A stretch of DNA of 40,841 nt from Levilactobacillus wangkuiensis. GTDB taxonomy: Bacteria > Bacillota > Bacilli > Lactobacillales > Lactobacillaceae. The stretch lies in contig NZ_BOLM01000023.1 in the NCBI RefSeq assembly GCF_016861605.1, positions 1 to 40,841 of the forward strand, read 5' to 3'. Both the position numbers and the translations under genes were made by a program. Below, in pieces: positions 26,403-34,655 of the stretch (position 1 is its first letter; each line of letters opens with the position of its first letter). The notes beneath the pieces were generated by a model that worked only from the letters and a program-made list of their open reading frames with translations, made no database searches and was not told where the DNA came from.

Positions 26403-27226
26403 TAGGCAGCTACCTCGCGCTTGCTACGGGTGACCCGGTTTCCTAGCCAAACTAGGGCCGTCATTACCAGAGCAAAGAGGGTGGCAAACGTGCAAGCAAG
26501 TGGAATATTTGCGGTTAAGCCGCCGTCAATCAAAGTTCCAATCAGGGTTGGAATTGTGACGATACTATTGCCGGTTAAAGCAAAGGTTGTTTCGTAAGTC
26601 CCCATCGCATTTGCAAAGAGGAGAATCAAGACCTCAATGATGTTGGGGAAAATAATGGGTAGAATCACCTTCTTGAAGAAAAAGAAGGGGGATGCGCCTA
26701 GAACGGCGGAAATTTCGCGCCATTCGGGGTTGAGTTCTTCAAAAACGGGGAACAAGAATAAAATTCCCAAGGGAACTTCGAAGAAGGTGTAAGCCAAGGT
26801 GGTACCGCTCAAAGAATAAATCTCAAATAAACGGGGCAGGTGGAGCGCCGTCGTCAGAGCTTGCCAGATCCCGGCATTACCAAACAGAATGATTAACGAG
26901 AATGCCAAAGGGACCCCGGCAAAGCTAGCCGACATGTTAAATAAGGAAATAAACATGTTTTTGGTCGACGGGGCTAAGTGGGTTAAAGACCAGGCGCCAA
27001 CGATGGCAATCAATAAGGAGAATACGGACGTAATCAGTGCGATGCCTAGACTGTTGCGAATGGCTTCGCTGTAGTAATGGTTGGTAAAGACTTGGCGATA
27101 GTTATCGAGACTAAAGCCAGCGTCGCCTCCTTGAAAACTGGCGACAATCATCACACTAATCGGTAATAGAAGGACCAGGATGACCAACAGACTCAGCGGG
27201 GAAAAGACTTTTAGTCGGGTTGTCAT
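26402..27226 (-). CDS. ABC importer permease, PotB-like
   Basis: 274 residues with six membrane helices. The EAA-type loop reads EISAVLGASPFFFFKKVILP (near 180). First permease gene of the operon, starting four bases after the binding-protein stop. It forms the membrane channel together with the permease at 25587. Confidence 0.9.
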   Translation of the reverse strand: MTTRLKVFSPLSLLVILVLLLPISVMIVASFQGGDAGFSLDNYRQVFTNHYYSEAIRNSLGIALITSVFSLLIAIVGAWSLTHLAPSTKNMFISLFNMSASFAGVPLAFSLIILFGNAGIWQALTTALHLPRLFEIYSLSGTTLAYTFFEVPLGILFLFPVFEELNPEWREISAVLGASPFFFFKKVILPIIFPNIIEVLILLFANAMGTYETTFALTGNSIVTIPTLIGTLIDGGLTANIPLACTFATLFALVMTALVWLGNRVTRSKREVAA

Positions 27227-27230
27227 GTGA

Positions 27231-28313
27231 CTACTTCGCCCCGAGAACGTCGTTTTGCCATTGTTGTCCTAGCTTAACGGTTGCCTTGTTCCAAACGTCA
27301 TTACTCTTCACGTGGAAGACTTTCTTGTAATCGCTTTGAGGTAATAGCTTCTTCTTCACATCTGCTGGTAGCTTGACACTGCTTCGAATAGGCCGTGCGT
27401 AACCCTTAGCTAAGTTAATTTGACCTTGGTCGGACAAAATAAAGGCCCGGGCTAACTTGGCGGCGTTGGGGTGAGCGGCGTTTTTGTTAATGATTTCCGT
27501 GTACCCGCTGGTGACAGTGCCATCGGTAGGTACCGTGATTTTGAAACGTTTTTCATTAACTTGGTGTGCGTAGTTGAGGGCGTTGAAGTCCCACATCACA
27601 GCAACTTGAATTTCACCTTTTTGGAGGTTCTGAACAGTGGCGTCGACGGTTGAGAGGCGTTTTTTGGCGTGTAGCTTGGCAAAGTATTTCAAGCCGGGTT
27701 CCACGTTGTCTTCACTACCGCCATTTGCGTAAGCGGCGGTTAACACGGCGTATTGAGCCTGAGCCGCAGTGGCGACGTCACCCAGGGATACTTTGTATTT
27801 GCCACTGGCTAAATCAGCCCAGGACTTAGGCGCATCGGCAGCTTTCACATTCTTGGTGTCGGTGATAAAGACCATCGAGCCAGAGTAGCCAGCAGAGTAG
27901 TAGCCCTTTTTATCTTTGGCCCAGTCCGGAATTTCCTTCCAGTACTTGGTCTTGTAGGGTGTCACCAGTTTCTGCTGAACGGCAGTGGGGGCCACGTTTA
28001 AACCGATATCACCAATGTCGGGAGAGTCACTAGATTTAGCACGTTTGAACTTTTGGAGTTCTTGGGCACTAGACATGTCAGTATCAACGTGTGAAATACT
28101 ATATTTGCTCTTGATGTCTTTCCAAGTGCCAATCCAGTTGGCCCAGGTATCTGGCATACCTACGGAAGCAATTTTGCCTTCCTTCTTGGCTTGTTTCTCA
28201 ATCGTTTCCCAATTATCGGATGTTCCTGCGGCATTCTTGGTTGAGCACCCAGCTAACGTGGCGGTCAACGTTAAGGCGGCTGCAGCAATAGCTAAATTGC
28301 GTTTGTTTAACAT
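27231..28313 (-). CDS. ABC importer solute-binding lipoprotein (FbpA/AfuA/PotD type)
   Basis: 360 residues. Lipoprotein signal with lipobox LAGC (C23). The mature part is a type II periplasmic-binding fold of the extracellular solute-binding family used for Fe3+, polyamines, phosphonates or sugar phosphates. No conserved iron-binding Tyr pair could be assigned by eye. I chose ATG 28313 for the natural signal peptide. TTG 28325, four codons up, is closer to the AGAGGAAG ribosome site and cannot be excluded. First gene of the operon, so its ligand defines the system. Confidence 0.88.
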   Translation of the reverse strand: MLNKRNLAIAAAALTLTATLAGCSTKNAAGTSDNWETIEKQAKKEGKIASVGMPDTWANWIGTWKDIKSKYSISHVDTDMSSAQELQKFKRAKSSDSPDIGDIGLNVAPTAVQQKLVTPYKTKYWKEIPDWAKDKKGYYSAGYSGSMVFITDTKNVKAADAPKSWADLASGKYKVSLGDVATAAQAQYAVLTAAYANGGSEDNVEPGLKYFAKLHAKKRLSTVDATVQNLQKGEIQVAVMWDFNALNYAHQVNEKRFKITVPTDGTVTSGYTEIINKNAAHPNAAKLARAFILSDQGQINLAKGYARPIRSSVKLPADVKKKLLPQSDYKKVFHVKSNDVWNKATVKLGQQWQNDVLGAK

Positions 28314-28399
28314 GAAAATCAACACTTCCTCTTCTATTAGGTACTAGCAGTATATTAGCGAACTCGTGTAAAGTGCTTGCAAAATTGCCGTATTATTTT

Positions 28400-28432
28400 T
28401 GTAAACGGCATATTTATTTAATTATGTAAACG
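28400..28432. promoter_or_regulatory. Direct repeat TGTAAACG upstream of the ABC/phosphatase operon
   Basis: TGTAAACG occurs at 28400-28407 and 28425-28432, 25 bases apart, upstream of the binding-protein gene. Each resembles a half cre but neither is a full match. A possible site for an unknown regulator. Confidence 0.4.
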
Positions 28433-28536
28433 TTCACTGCCAACGCAATTAACTAGTTGGGATTCAATGTAGATATTGCGCTTAAACTAGTGAACCCATC
28501 GAGCAGAATTCAAGCTTTTTGATTTTCACGAAAACA

Positions 28537-28568
28537 CGAAAAACCCGTGGCCAGGACGACCGCGGGTT
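28537..28568 (-). terminator. Terminator of the ybaK/M50-like operon
   Basis: Reverse strand: AACCCGCGG pairs with CCACGGGTT (one mismatch) around a nine-base loop, followed by five T. Confidence 0.85.
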
Positions 28569-28569
28569 C

Positions 28570-29373
28570 CTAATGATCTTTAATTTGTAAGGCCAAACGA
28601 ACCAGCAAGTTGGTCAGCAGTGAAATCAGTAGCGCGTAGCCCAACACCAGCGCCAACAGGATAATGGCGCCGGTCAAAAACGTGAGAAAGCCGCTGGCCA
28701 CGTTTAGCAGAGTGAGGCCCACCGTTAGAATCACGATGATGGTCACGAAGCCAATCAGGCCAATCCGGGAGTTTGCGAAGTCGGCGGCACTTAAATCAAA
28801 GCCACCGATACTCAGATTGAGCGATAATAGTACCATAATTGTCCACCGAATCCAGGGATGATCGTCGCCACCCAGCGCACCCAGAAAGCCCGACCAGTCC
28901 AGGTTGAACGGGTCAGCAATCAGTGTTAACATGCCCTGAAACCAGCTGGGAATCAGGAGAGCCGTTAATCCCAACAAGACCGCCGCACAGCCGAAGATGG
29001 GGGCAATCCCAATAAATAAATTACCGGTGACCTGGTACCAATTTCGCTGATTCCAAGTGTGATTGACGTAGCCCAACGCCAGGTCGGGCTGGCCATCTGC
29101 CCCGCGGCGATTGGGATGTGGCCGTTTAAGCAGCCGGACCTTATCGATTCGGTGACCAAACACCACGGCCGTCACCAGATGGCTGAGTTCATGAAAGAAA
29201 ATACCGATGAACCCCAAGTACAGCTCACTGTTTACGCCAAATCCATTGGCTAAAAAAGCCTTGGTGTTGCGGTTTAGAAACGTTAACAGCGTGACAAAGA
29301 TAAAGGGGATCACCAGTAGATCCAGGCCGACGATCCCCAAATTCTTGAAAATGAGGACCAGGTCCGTATTCAT
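28570..29373 (-). CDS. Integral membrane M50-like HExxH protein
   Basis: 267 residues with about six membrane helices. The zinc motif HELSH (H61, E62, H65) lies inside the second hydrophobic segment (GIFFHELSHLVTAV), which is the M50 (site-2 protease-like) arrangement. A second motif with an Asp ligand (GGFDLSAADF near 200) is possible but not certain. Whether it is an active intramembrane protease is inference. It starts three bases after the ybaK stop and so is probably co-expressed. Confidence 0.65.
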   Translation of the reverse strand: MNTDLVLIFKNLGIVGLDLLVIPFIFVTLLTFLNRNTKAFLANGFGVNSELYLGFIGIFFHELSHLVTAVVFGHRIDKVRLLKRPHPNRRGADGQPDLALGYVNHTWNQRNWYQVTGNLFIGIAPIFGCAAVLLGLTALLIPSWFQGMLTLIADPFNLDWSGFLGALGGDDHPWIRWTIMVLLSLNLSIGGFDLSAADFANSRIGLIGFVTIIVILTVGLTLLNVASGFLTFLTGAIILLALVLGYALLISLLTNLLVRLALQIKDH

Positions 29374-29376
29374 CGC

Positions 29377-29880
29377 TTACTCCAGCAAGTCGGTGAACGT
29401 GCCGTGAACCAGCGTAGCGAGCGCCGTGGCATCAACTTCAACCGACCGACCAATCTGACCGGAAGAAACGAGAATTTGCCCCTGTTCTTGGGCAGTGTTG
29501 TCGAAATAAATTGGGAAGTGGTTCTTTTCCCAAATTCCAACCGGGGTGTTGGCGCCATGCTCGTACCCGGTCGTCTTGACCAAGTCCTTCAGTGGCACCA
29601 TATCGACCTTCTTGTTGCCAGAAGCCTTGGCCAACTTTTTTTCATCTAGGTGTTCATCGATGGGAAGCACGCCGACCACTGGTCCGGTCGTGGGACCGCT
29701 CAACACCAGCGTCTTGTAGATGTGGTGCTCGTCAACGTCTTCGTGATCGACGTCTAATTGGGCGACGTCGCCCTGGGTGTGGGTCGCAAACTCGAATTGT
29801 TTGTAAGCGACTTTGTTCTTATCTAAAATCTGTTCAACTAACGTCTTATGCAGGCGTTTACCTTTTTTCTTTTTGGACAT
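29377..29880 (-). CDS. ybaK: YbaK/EbsC-type aminoacyl-tRNA deacylase
   Basis: 167 residues, cytoplasmic. The N-terminus is Lys-rich, followed by the YbaK fold with HIYKTLVLSGP, VVGVLPIDEHLD and ASGNKKVDMVP. Family members remove mischarged Cys from tRNA-Pro. ATG 29880 is six bases after AAAGGTG; a GTG three codons up lies inside the ribosome site. First gene of a two-gene operon with the M50-like protein. Divergent from the GntR gene, with two CGGTCCA(A/T)TT repeats near its promoter. Confidence 0.85.
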   Translation of the reverse strand: MSKKKKGKRLHKTLVEQILDKNKVAYKQFEFATHTQGDVAQLDVDHEDVDEHHIYKTLVLSGPTTGPVVGVLPIDEHLDEKKLAKASGNKKVDMVPLKDLVKTTGYEHGANTPVGIWEKNHFPIYFDNTAQEQGQILVSSGQIGRSVEVDATALATLVHGTFTDLLE

Positions 29881-29909
29881 GGGACTCACCTTTCAAAATT
29901 TTATTGATA

Positions 29910-29942
29910 AATTGGACCGCACTTTAAAAATAAATGGACCGG
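29910..29942. promoter_or_regulatory. Two CGGTCCAWTT repeats between ybaK and gntR
   Basis: Reverse strand reads CGGTCCATTTAT (near 29931-29941) and CGGTCCAATTTAT (near 29907-29919), about 22 bases apart. A third copy (30977-30986) sits next to the phosphoketolase -35. Candidate binding sites of the GntR regulator. Confidence 0.45.
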
Positions 29943-29979
29943 TTGTTTTTCTATAAAAGAAGACACCGCCACCAAAACC

Positions 29980-29988
29980 TGTTATACT
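29980..29988 (+). promoter_or_regulatory. gntR extended -10 promoter
   Basis: TG at 29980-29981, one base, then TATACT (29983-29988). The -35 is weak. Confidence 0.55.
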
Positions 29989-30065
29989 CTATCAAAGAGA
30001 ATACCTGTTGAGCGGTTGCGCTCAGCGTACAGTGACGTCTAGTTGAAGAGTTATGAGGAGATATC

Positions 30066-30791
30066 ATGGCAGATTTAGTCTATCGACAAGTGATGCGGGA
30101 CTTAAAACATCGTATCCATCAAAATGAATTTCCCAATAAACGGCTGCCGGACGAGCGGAGCCTCAGCGAAGCTTACGGTGTGAGCCGCAGCTCGGTGAAG
30201 CGAGCACTCAGTATTCTGGCGAACCAGGGACTGATTTTTAAAAAGCGCGGTTCGGGAACCTTCATTAACCCATTATATATGAAAAACCAAACAATTTTTC
30301 AATATGAGGGATCAAATTTAGGAATTACTGACAGTATGAAATCAGCGGGGAACACACCGGGCATTCGGTTGCTCAATTTTAACGTGGTTCCGGCCAGCAA
30401 AGAAATCCAACAGGACCTGTTCCTCGAGGAGGGCGACTTCGTTTATGAAATCAAGCGGCTACGGCTGTTTGACGACAAGCCGTTCATGATTGAAACGGGC
30501 TACATTCCTATTAAAATTGCGCCGAACCTGACGCAGGCAACGGTGTCGGACTCTATTTTTAATTACCTGGAAAGTCAGGACAAAGTTGTCACTAAGTCCT
30601 TCATGTCAATTCAGGCCCAGCCATCAACGGCGGAAGATCAAGAGTTGTTGCAGCTGAAGCCGGTGGAACCCGTCGGCATCATGGAAGGAATTTTCTTTCT
30701 GGATGACGGGACGCCGTTTGAAGTGTCCAACATGCGGTTACACTATCAGTATTTGAACTATAACACCTTTGTTTCCCTAGATGAAGAATAA
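30066..30791 (+). CDS. GntR/HutC-family transcriptional regulator with UTRA domain
   Basis: 241 residues. The N-terminal winged helix-turn-helix is clear: LPDERSLSEAYGVSRSSVKR then LANQGLIFKKRGSGTF (about 27-76). The rest is a UTRA effector domain (about 90-235), which binds small ligands, often sugar phosphates. ATG 30066 follows GAGGAG. It sits directly upstream of phosphoketolase. A motif in its own promoter region recurs at the phosphoketolase promoter, so control of that gene is a fair guess. Ends at a terminator, so it is not co-transcribed with phosphoketolase. Confidence 0.88.
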   Translation: MADLVYRQVMRDLKHRIHQNEFPNKRLPDERSLSEAYGVSRSSVKRALSILANQGLIFKKRGSGTFINPLYMKNQTIFQYEGSNLGITDSMKSAGNTPGIRLLNFNVVPASKEIQQDLFLEEGDFVYEIKRLRLFDDKPFMIETGYIPIKIAPNLTQATVSDSIFNYLESQDKVVTKSFMSIQAQPSTAEDQELLQLKPVEPVGIMEGIFFLDDGTPFEVSNMRLHYQYLNYNTFVSLDEE

Positions 30792-30817
30792 CGTTCGCTA
30801 TGGGGGAAATAGGATTA

Positions 30818-30862
30818 TTGCGTCGCCTCCGGGCTGGTGAAAAATGGCCGTGGCGCGCTGGG
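30818..30862. repeat. Fragment of the structured element family
   Basis: The stretch around CTGGTGAAAAATGGCCGTGG matches sequence flanking copy C (35171-35207) and resembles the left end of copy B. The rest of the element is missing. Confidence 0.45.
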
Positions 30863-30893
30863 TACTAGCAGTGAAATTAATATATTTTTGCCA

Positions 30894-30926
30894 TAAGTCT
30901 GGGACGAGATGTCCTGGACTTTTTAT
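30894..30926 (+). terminator. gntR terminator
   Basis: AAGTC-GGGAC pairs with GTCC-GGACTT around GAGAT, followed by TTTTATTTT. Confidence 0.75.
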
Positions 30927-30976
30927 TTTATCCAAGAAGTGGCACGGATTTGGTTCACGTTTTACACAAATTGATA

Positions 30977-31024
30977 CGGTCCAATTGTCAAAAAGGTTGA
31001 CTTTTATAAAAATCAGCCTATGAT
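30977..31024 (+). promoter_or_regulatory. Phosphoketolase promoter with adjacent CGGTCCAATT motif
   Basis: -35 TTGACT (30997-31002), 16-base spacer, -10 TATGAT (31019-31024). CGGTCCAATT (30977-30986) lies ten bases upstream of the -35. The leader is about 100 bases and shows no clear riboswitch. The whole gap 30792-31131 holds the element fragment, the gntR terminator and this promoter. Confidence 0.75.
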
Positions 31025-31131
31025 AGAGGCTGTAAAAAGCATCCCGGTAGTCACTACGAGATAAATTTTACGCGTTTTCTAACCATTAGATAACGATGTC
31101 GTTACGAATTCACAGAAGGAGTGTTAATTAC

Positions 31132-33516
31132 ATGGCAAATGCAGACTTCGATTCCAAGTCCTACTTGGAAGGCGTTGACAAGTATTGGCGTGCAGCAAAT
31201 TACTTGTCAGTTGGTCAGTTATTTTTGCGTGACAACCCATTATTGAAGCGTGATTTAACCTCTGACGATGTAAAGATTAAACCAATTGGTCACTGGGGGA
31301 CGATTGTTTCTCAAAACTTTATCTATGCTCACTTAAACCGGGCTATTTTAAAGTATGACTTGAACATGTTCTATATTGAAGGTTCAGGTCACGGTGGCCA
31401 AGTGATGGTTTCTAACTCATATCTTGATGGTAGTTACAGTGAAATTTATCCAAACATTTCTCAAGACGAAGCTGGATTGAAGCGTTTATTCAAGCAATTC
31501 TCCTTCCCAGGTGGTGTGGCTTCTCACGCTGCTCCTGAGACACCAGGTTCTATCCATGAAGGTGGGGAACTCGGTTACAGCCTTTCTCATGGGACCGGGG
31601 CTATCCTCGACAACCCAGACGTCATTGCCGCTGTTGAAATCGGTGATGGTGAAGCTGAAACTGGTCCATTGGCCACTTCATGGTTCTCAGACAAGTTCAT
31701 TAACCCAATCAAAGATGGTGCGGTATTACCAATCATCAACATGAACGGGTTCAAGATTTCTAACCCAACTATCCTGTCACGGATGTCCGACGAAGACTTA
31801 ACCAAGTACTTCGAAGGTATGGGCTGGGATCCACACTTTGTTGAAATTGACGAAAACGAAAAAGACTTCACGCGGGTTCACGAAGACATGGCTAAGACCA
31901 TGGATACGGCCATCGAAAAGATCAAGGCTATCCAAAAGCATGCTCGTGAGAACAACGACGATTCATTGCCTAACTGGCCAATGATCATCTTCCGTTCCCC
32001 TAAGGGCTGGACTGGTCCTAAGGCCGACTTAGATGGCAACCCAATCGAAGGCTCCTTCCGTGCCCACCAAGTGCCAATTCCTGTTGCCGCTGGCGACATG
32101 GAACACGCCGACATGCTGGTCAACTGGTTGAAGTCTTACAAGCCAGAGGAACTCTTCAACGAAGACGGTTCTGTTAAGCAAGAAATCCGTGACATGGCAC
32201 CTAAGGGTGAACAACGGATGGCCATGAACCCAATCACTAATGGTGGGATCAAGCCAGAACCTTTGAAGCTCCCTGACTATAAGAAGTACGCCGTCGACAC
32301 CACTGAACACGGTAAGACGATTGCGCAAGACATGTTAGTTTGGTCCGATTATCTGGCTGACGTCATGAAGTTGAACCCGAATAACTTCCGTGGCTTTGGT
32401 CCTGATGAAACGAAGTCCAACCGGTTGTACGCTGCCCTGGATTACGGGAAGCGTCAATGGATGGAAGACATTCATGAACCAAACGATGAAAACATGGCCC
32501 ACGAAGGCCGGATCATTGATTCACAACTTTCCGAACACCAAGCTGAAGGCTGGTTGGAAGGTTATGTCTTGACTGGTCGTCATGGTTTCTTCGCCACCTA
32601 CGAATCCTTCGGCCGGGTCGTTGACTCTATGTTGACGCAACACATGAAGTGGTTACGTAAGGCCGTTGAACAGGACTGGCGCAATGATTACCCATCATTG
32701 AACTTCGTTGACACCTCGACTGTCTTCCAGCAAGACCACAACGGGTACACCCACCAAGATCCAGGTATGCTGACCCACTTGGCTGAAAAGAAGCCTGAAT
32801 TTATCCGTGAATACCTGCCAGCCGATGCCAACACCTTGTTGGCTGTCGGTAACGTGGCCTTCCAGAGCCGCAACAAGATCAACGTCATTGTGACGTCTAA
32901 GCACCCACGTCCACAATGGTTCTCCATTGATGAAGCCACGAACTTGGTTAACAATGGTTTAGGCTACGTTGACTGGGCTTCAACTGATCAAGGTCAAGAA
33001 CCTGACATTGTCTTCGCTGCTGCTGGGACTGAACCAACTTGGGAATCATTAGCCGCAATTTCATTGTTGCATGACGAATTCCCTGAAATGAAGATCCGCT
33101 TCATTAACGTGGTTGATCTTTTGAAGTTGCGTTCACCTAAGCTGGACCCACGGGGGATTTCTGACGAAGAATTCGACCGTCTGTTCACGACTGACAAGCC
33201 TGTTATCTTTGCCTTCCATGGCTTTGAAGGCTTGATCAAGGATCTCTTCTTCGACCGTCACAACCACAACGTTCACGTTCATGGTTACCGTGAAAATGGT
33301 GACATTACGACACCATTTGACATGCGGGTCTTGAACCAATTGGACCGTTATGACTTGGCCAAGGAAGCCGTCAGCGACATTAAAGAATACGCTGTTAAGG
33401 GCGCCTACTTTATCCAACGCATGGACGACATGGTTGCTAAGCACACGGCTTACATCCGTGAGGTCGGGACTGATTTGCCAGAAGTTAACAACTGGCAATG
33501 GAAGCCACTGAAGTAA
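31132..33516 (+). CDS. xpkA: Xylulose-5-phosphate/fructose-6-phosphate phosphoketolase
   Basis: 794 residues, standard length. It is thiamine-diphosphate-dependent and splits xylulose 5-phosphate (often also fructose 6-phosphate) with phosphate into acetyl phosphate and a triose (or tetrose) phosphate. This is the key step of heterolactic fermentation. Motifs: [37 protein letters not shown], the ThDP/Mg region [10 protein letters not shown], and the C-terminal FHGFEGLI segment. I chose ATG 31132, ten bases after AAGGAG; a frame opening at 31096 is rejected. Codon use is of the highly expressed type. Its acetyl phosphate feeds AckA and, through acetyl-CoA, AdhE. Own strong promoter and terminator. 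Confidence 0.98.
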   Translation: MANADFDSKSYLEGVDKYWRAANYLSVGQLFLRDNPLLKRDLTSDDVKIKPIGHWGTIVSQNFIYAHLNRAILKYDLNMFYIEGSGHGGQVMVSNSYLDGSYSEIYPNISQDEAGLKRLFKQFSFPGGVASHAAPETPGSIHEGGELGYSLSHGTGAILDNPDVIAAVEIGDGEAETGPLATSWFSDKFINPIKDGAVLPIINMNGFKISNPTILSRMSDEDLTKYFEGMGWDPHFVEIDENEKDFTRVHEDMAKTMDTAIEKIKAIQKHARENNDDSLPNWPMIIFRSPKGWTGPKADLDGNPIEGSFRAHQVPIPVAAGDMEHADMLVNWLKSYKPEELFNEDGSVKQEIRDMAPKGEQRMAMNPITNGGIKPEPLKLPDYKKYAVDTTEHGKTIAQDMLVWSDYLADVMKLNPNNFRGFGPDETKSNRLYAALDYGKRQWMEDIHEPNDENMAHEGRIIDSQLSEHQAEGWLEGYVLTGRHGFFATYESFGRVVDSMLTQHMKWLRKAVEQDWRNDYPSLNFVDTSTVFQQDHNGYTHQDPGMLTHLAEKKPEFIREYLPADANTLLAVGNVAFQSRNKINVIVTSKHPRPQWFSIDEATNLVNNGLGYVDWASTDQGQEPDIVFAAAGTEPTWESLAAISLLHDEFPEMKIRFINVVDLLKLRSPKLDPRGISDEEFDRLFTTDKPVIFAFHGFEGLIKDLFFDRHNHNVHVHGYRENGDITTPFDMRVLNQLDRYDLAKEAVSDIKEYAVKGAYFIQRMDDMVAKHTAYIREVGTDLPEVNNWQWKPLK

Positions 33517-33534
33517 CTTAAAAATGTTTGATGA

Positions 33535-33576
33535 GGCACCTACCTGGTCCATTTGGACTGGGCGGGTGCTTTTTTG
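33535..33576 (+). terminator. xpkA terminator
   Basis: GCACCTACCTGGTCC pairs with GGACTGGGCGGGTGC (few mismatches) around ATTT, followed by six T. Confidence 0.9.
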
Positions 33577-33689
33577 TTGCGACGCTATGATTCCAGAAAG
33601 TAGTGTGGTATAACTGGTTAATGGCATAACTGGTCACGACGAGGAATCATGGCCCGTGGCCAAACTGGGAATAGATAGGGGACGACGGT

Positions 33690-34364
33690 ATGCGTCGAGG
33701 TCGGGGTTTAGTATTAGGCATATTAGTGGGGTTATTGTTAATCGGTTTTGGGTATCGGAGTGGGCGGTTGCCACAATTAACCGCCGCCATTGATCAGATT
33801 CGGGGTGGCAACGCCTTCGGATCACCGCAGGACCCAACGATTACGCACGCGGCATCCGTGAAGGTGCCTAAGGATGCCACGCCCATCGTGGACATTGTGC
33901 AGGGCGTAGGGTTGTCGAAAACGTATTACTACCGGTTCAGCGACCAGCTGCCGGCGGACGGTAAGCAAGTTTTTGCTGACGCCGTTCAGGTCTATAATCA
34001 GACGGGCATCGTGCATTTAGTTGAAAATTCGGGCTGGTCGGGCGCAGGTCATAACCAGATTACCTTTTCTGTGTATCACAAAAAGATGGCTAAACAGGCC
34101 GCTACGGTGGAGCTGGGTCATGGGGGTCCCGAGATTATTCAGACGAATGATGGCTGGGGGACCGACAGCGAAAATCATGCGGAGGCTAGCCTTAACGGCG
34201 ATTACGCAGCGGCTTATACGGATGCCGTGGCCGTCCATGAATTGGGGCACGCGTTGGGCTTAGACCACAGTAAGTCGCGCAAGTCGGTGATGTATCCCAT
34301 TGCTCACGGTCAGACCCGATTATCACGCGGGGACTTGAAGAGTTTGAAGCTGATTTATCAGTAA
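33690..34364 (+). CDS. Secreted or membrane-anchored matrixin-like (M10) metalloprotease
   Basis: 224 residues. One N-terminal hydrophobic segment (7-21) after Arg residues acts as signal or anchor. The catalytic zinc motif HELGHALGLDH (H183, E184, H187, H193) and the Met-turn SVMYP (M201) are the defining features of metzincins of the M10 type. A YYYRFSDQLP segment near 79-88 starts the catalytic domain. No cysteine-switch propeptide is seen. Outside the cell it would cut proteins or peptides. AGGGG precedes ATG 33690 by eight bases. Single gene; target unknown. Confidence 0.85.
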   Translation: MRRGRGLVLGILVGLLLIGFGYRSGRLPQLTAAIDQIRGGNAFGSPQDPTITHAASVKVPKDATPIVDIVQGVGLSKTYYYRFSDQLPADGKQVFADAVQVYNQTGIVHLVENSGWSGAGHNQITFSVYHKKMAKQAATVELGHGGPEIIQTNDGWGTDSENHAEASLNGDYAAAYTDAVAVHELGHALGLDHSKSRKSVMYPIAHGQTRLSRGDLKSLKLIYQ

Positions 34365-34382
34365 AAATTGATGGGGTATTTG

Positions 34383-34412
34383 TTGGTAAACCTTGGATGA
34401 ACATGGTAGACT
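34383..34412 (+). promoter_or_regulatory. Promoter of the candidate small RNA
   Basis: -35 TTGGTA (34383-34388), 18-base spacer, -10 TAGACT (34407-34412), just after the protease stop codon. Confidence 0.45.
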
Positions 34413-34418
34413 AAAGCC

Positions 34419-34556
34419 ATCAGAAAAGGCCCGTGTCTGTTACACGGACCTAGTCTGTGAAAGCTAGCCGCTGAGACAACGGTAACTGATCAAGATTGAC
34501 TCATGGAGCGAGTCTTCCCTAACCTGCTAAAGTTAGAGGGAAGGCTTATTTTTTTG
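34419..34556 (+). ncRNA. Candidate small RNA, about 140 nt
   Basis: Between the protease gene and the convergent GreA-type gene, a possible promoter is followed by hairpin GGCCCGTGT/ACACGGACC (34428-34450), hairpin GACTC/GAGTC (34498-34514) and a strong terminator (34514-34556). There is no open frame with a ribosome site. It could instead be a structured 3' end of the protease mRNA. I do not match it to a known RNA family. Confidence 0.45.
34514..34556 (+). terminator. Terminator of small RNA/protease transcript
   Basis: CTTCCCTAAC pairs with GTTAGAGGGAAG (one bulge), followed by TTATTTTTTT. Confidence 0.85.
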
Positions 34557-34597
34557 CCATCGTTCGCGTAACTGGGTCTATTAGCCGGTTACAGATC

Positions 34598-34645
34598 AAA
34601 AAACGCACCGACCAGTAGCAAGCAGCTACCGAACCGGTGCGTTTA
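34598..34645 (-). terminator. Terminator of the GreA-type gene
   Basis: Reverse strand: AAACGCACCGG pairs with CGGTGCGTTT, enclosing an inner GTAGC/GCTAC hairpin, followed by T. Confidence 0.88.
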
Positions 34646-34655
34646 ACATGGTATA

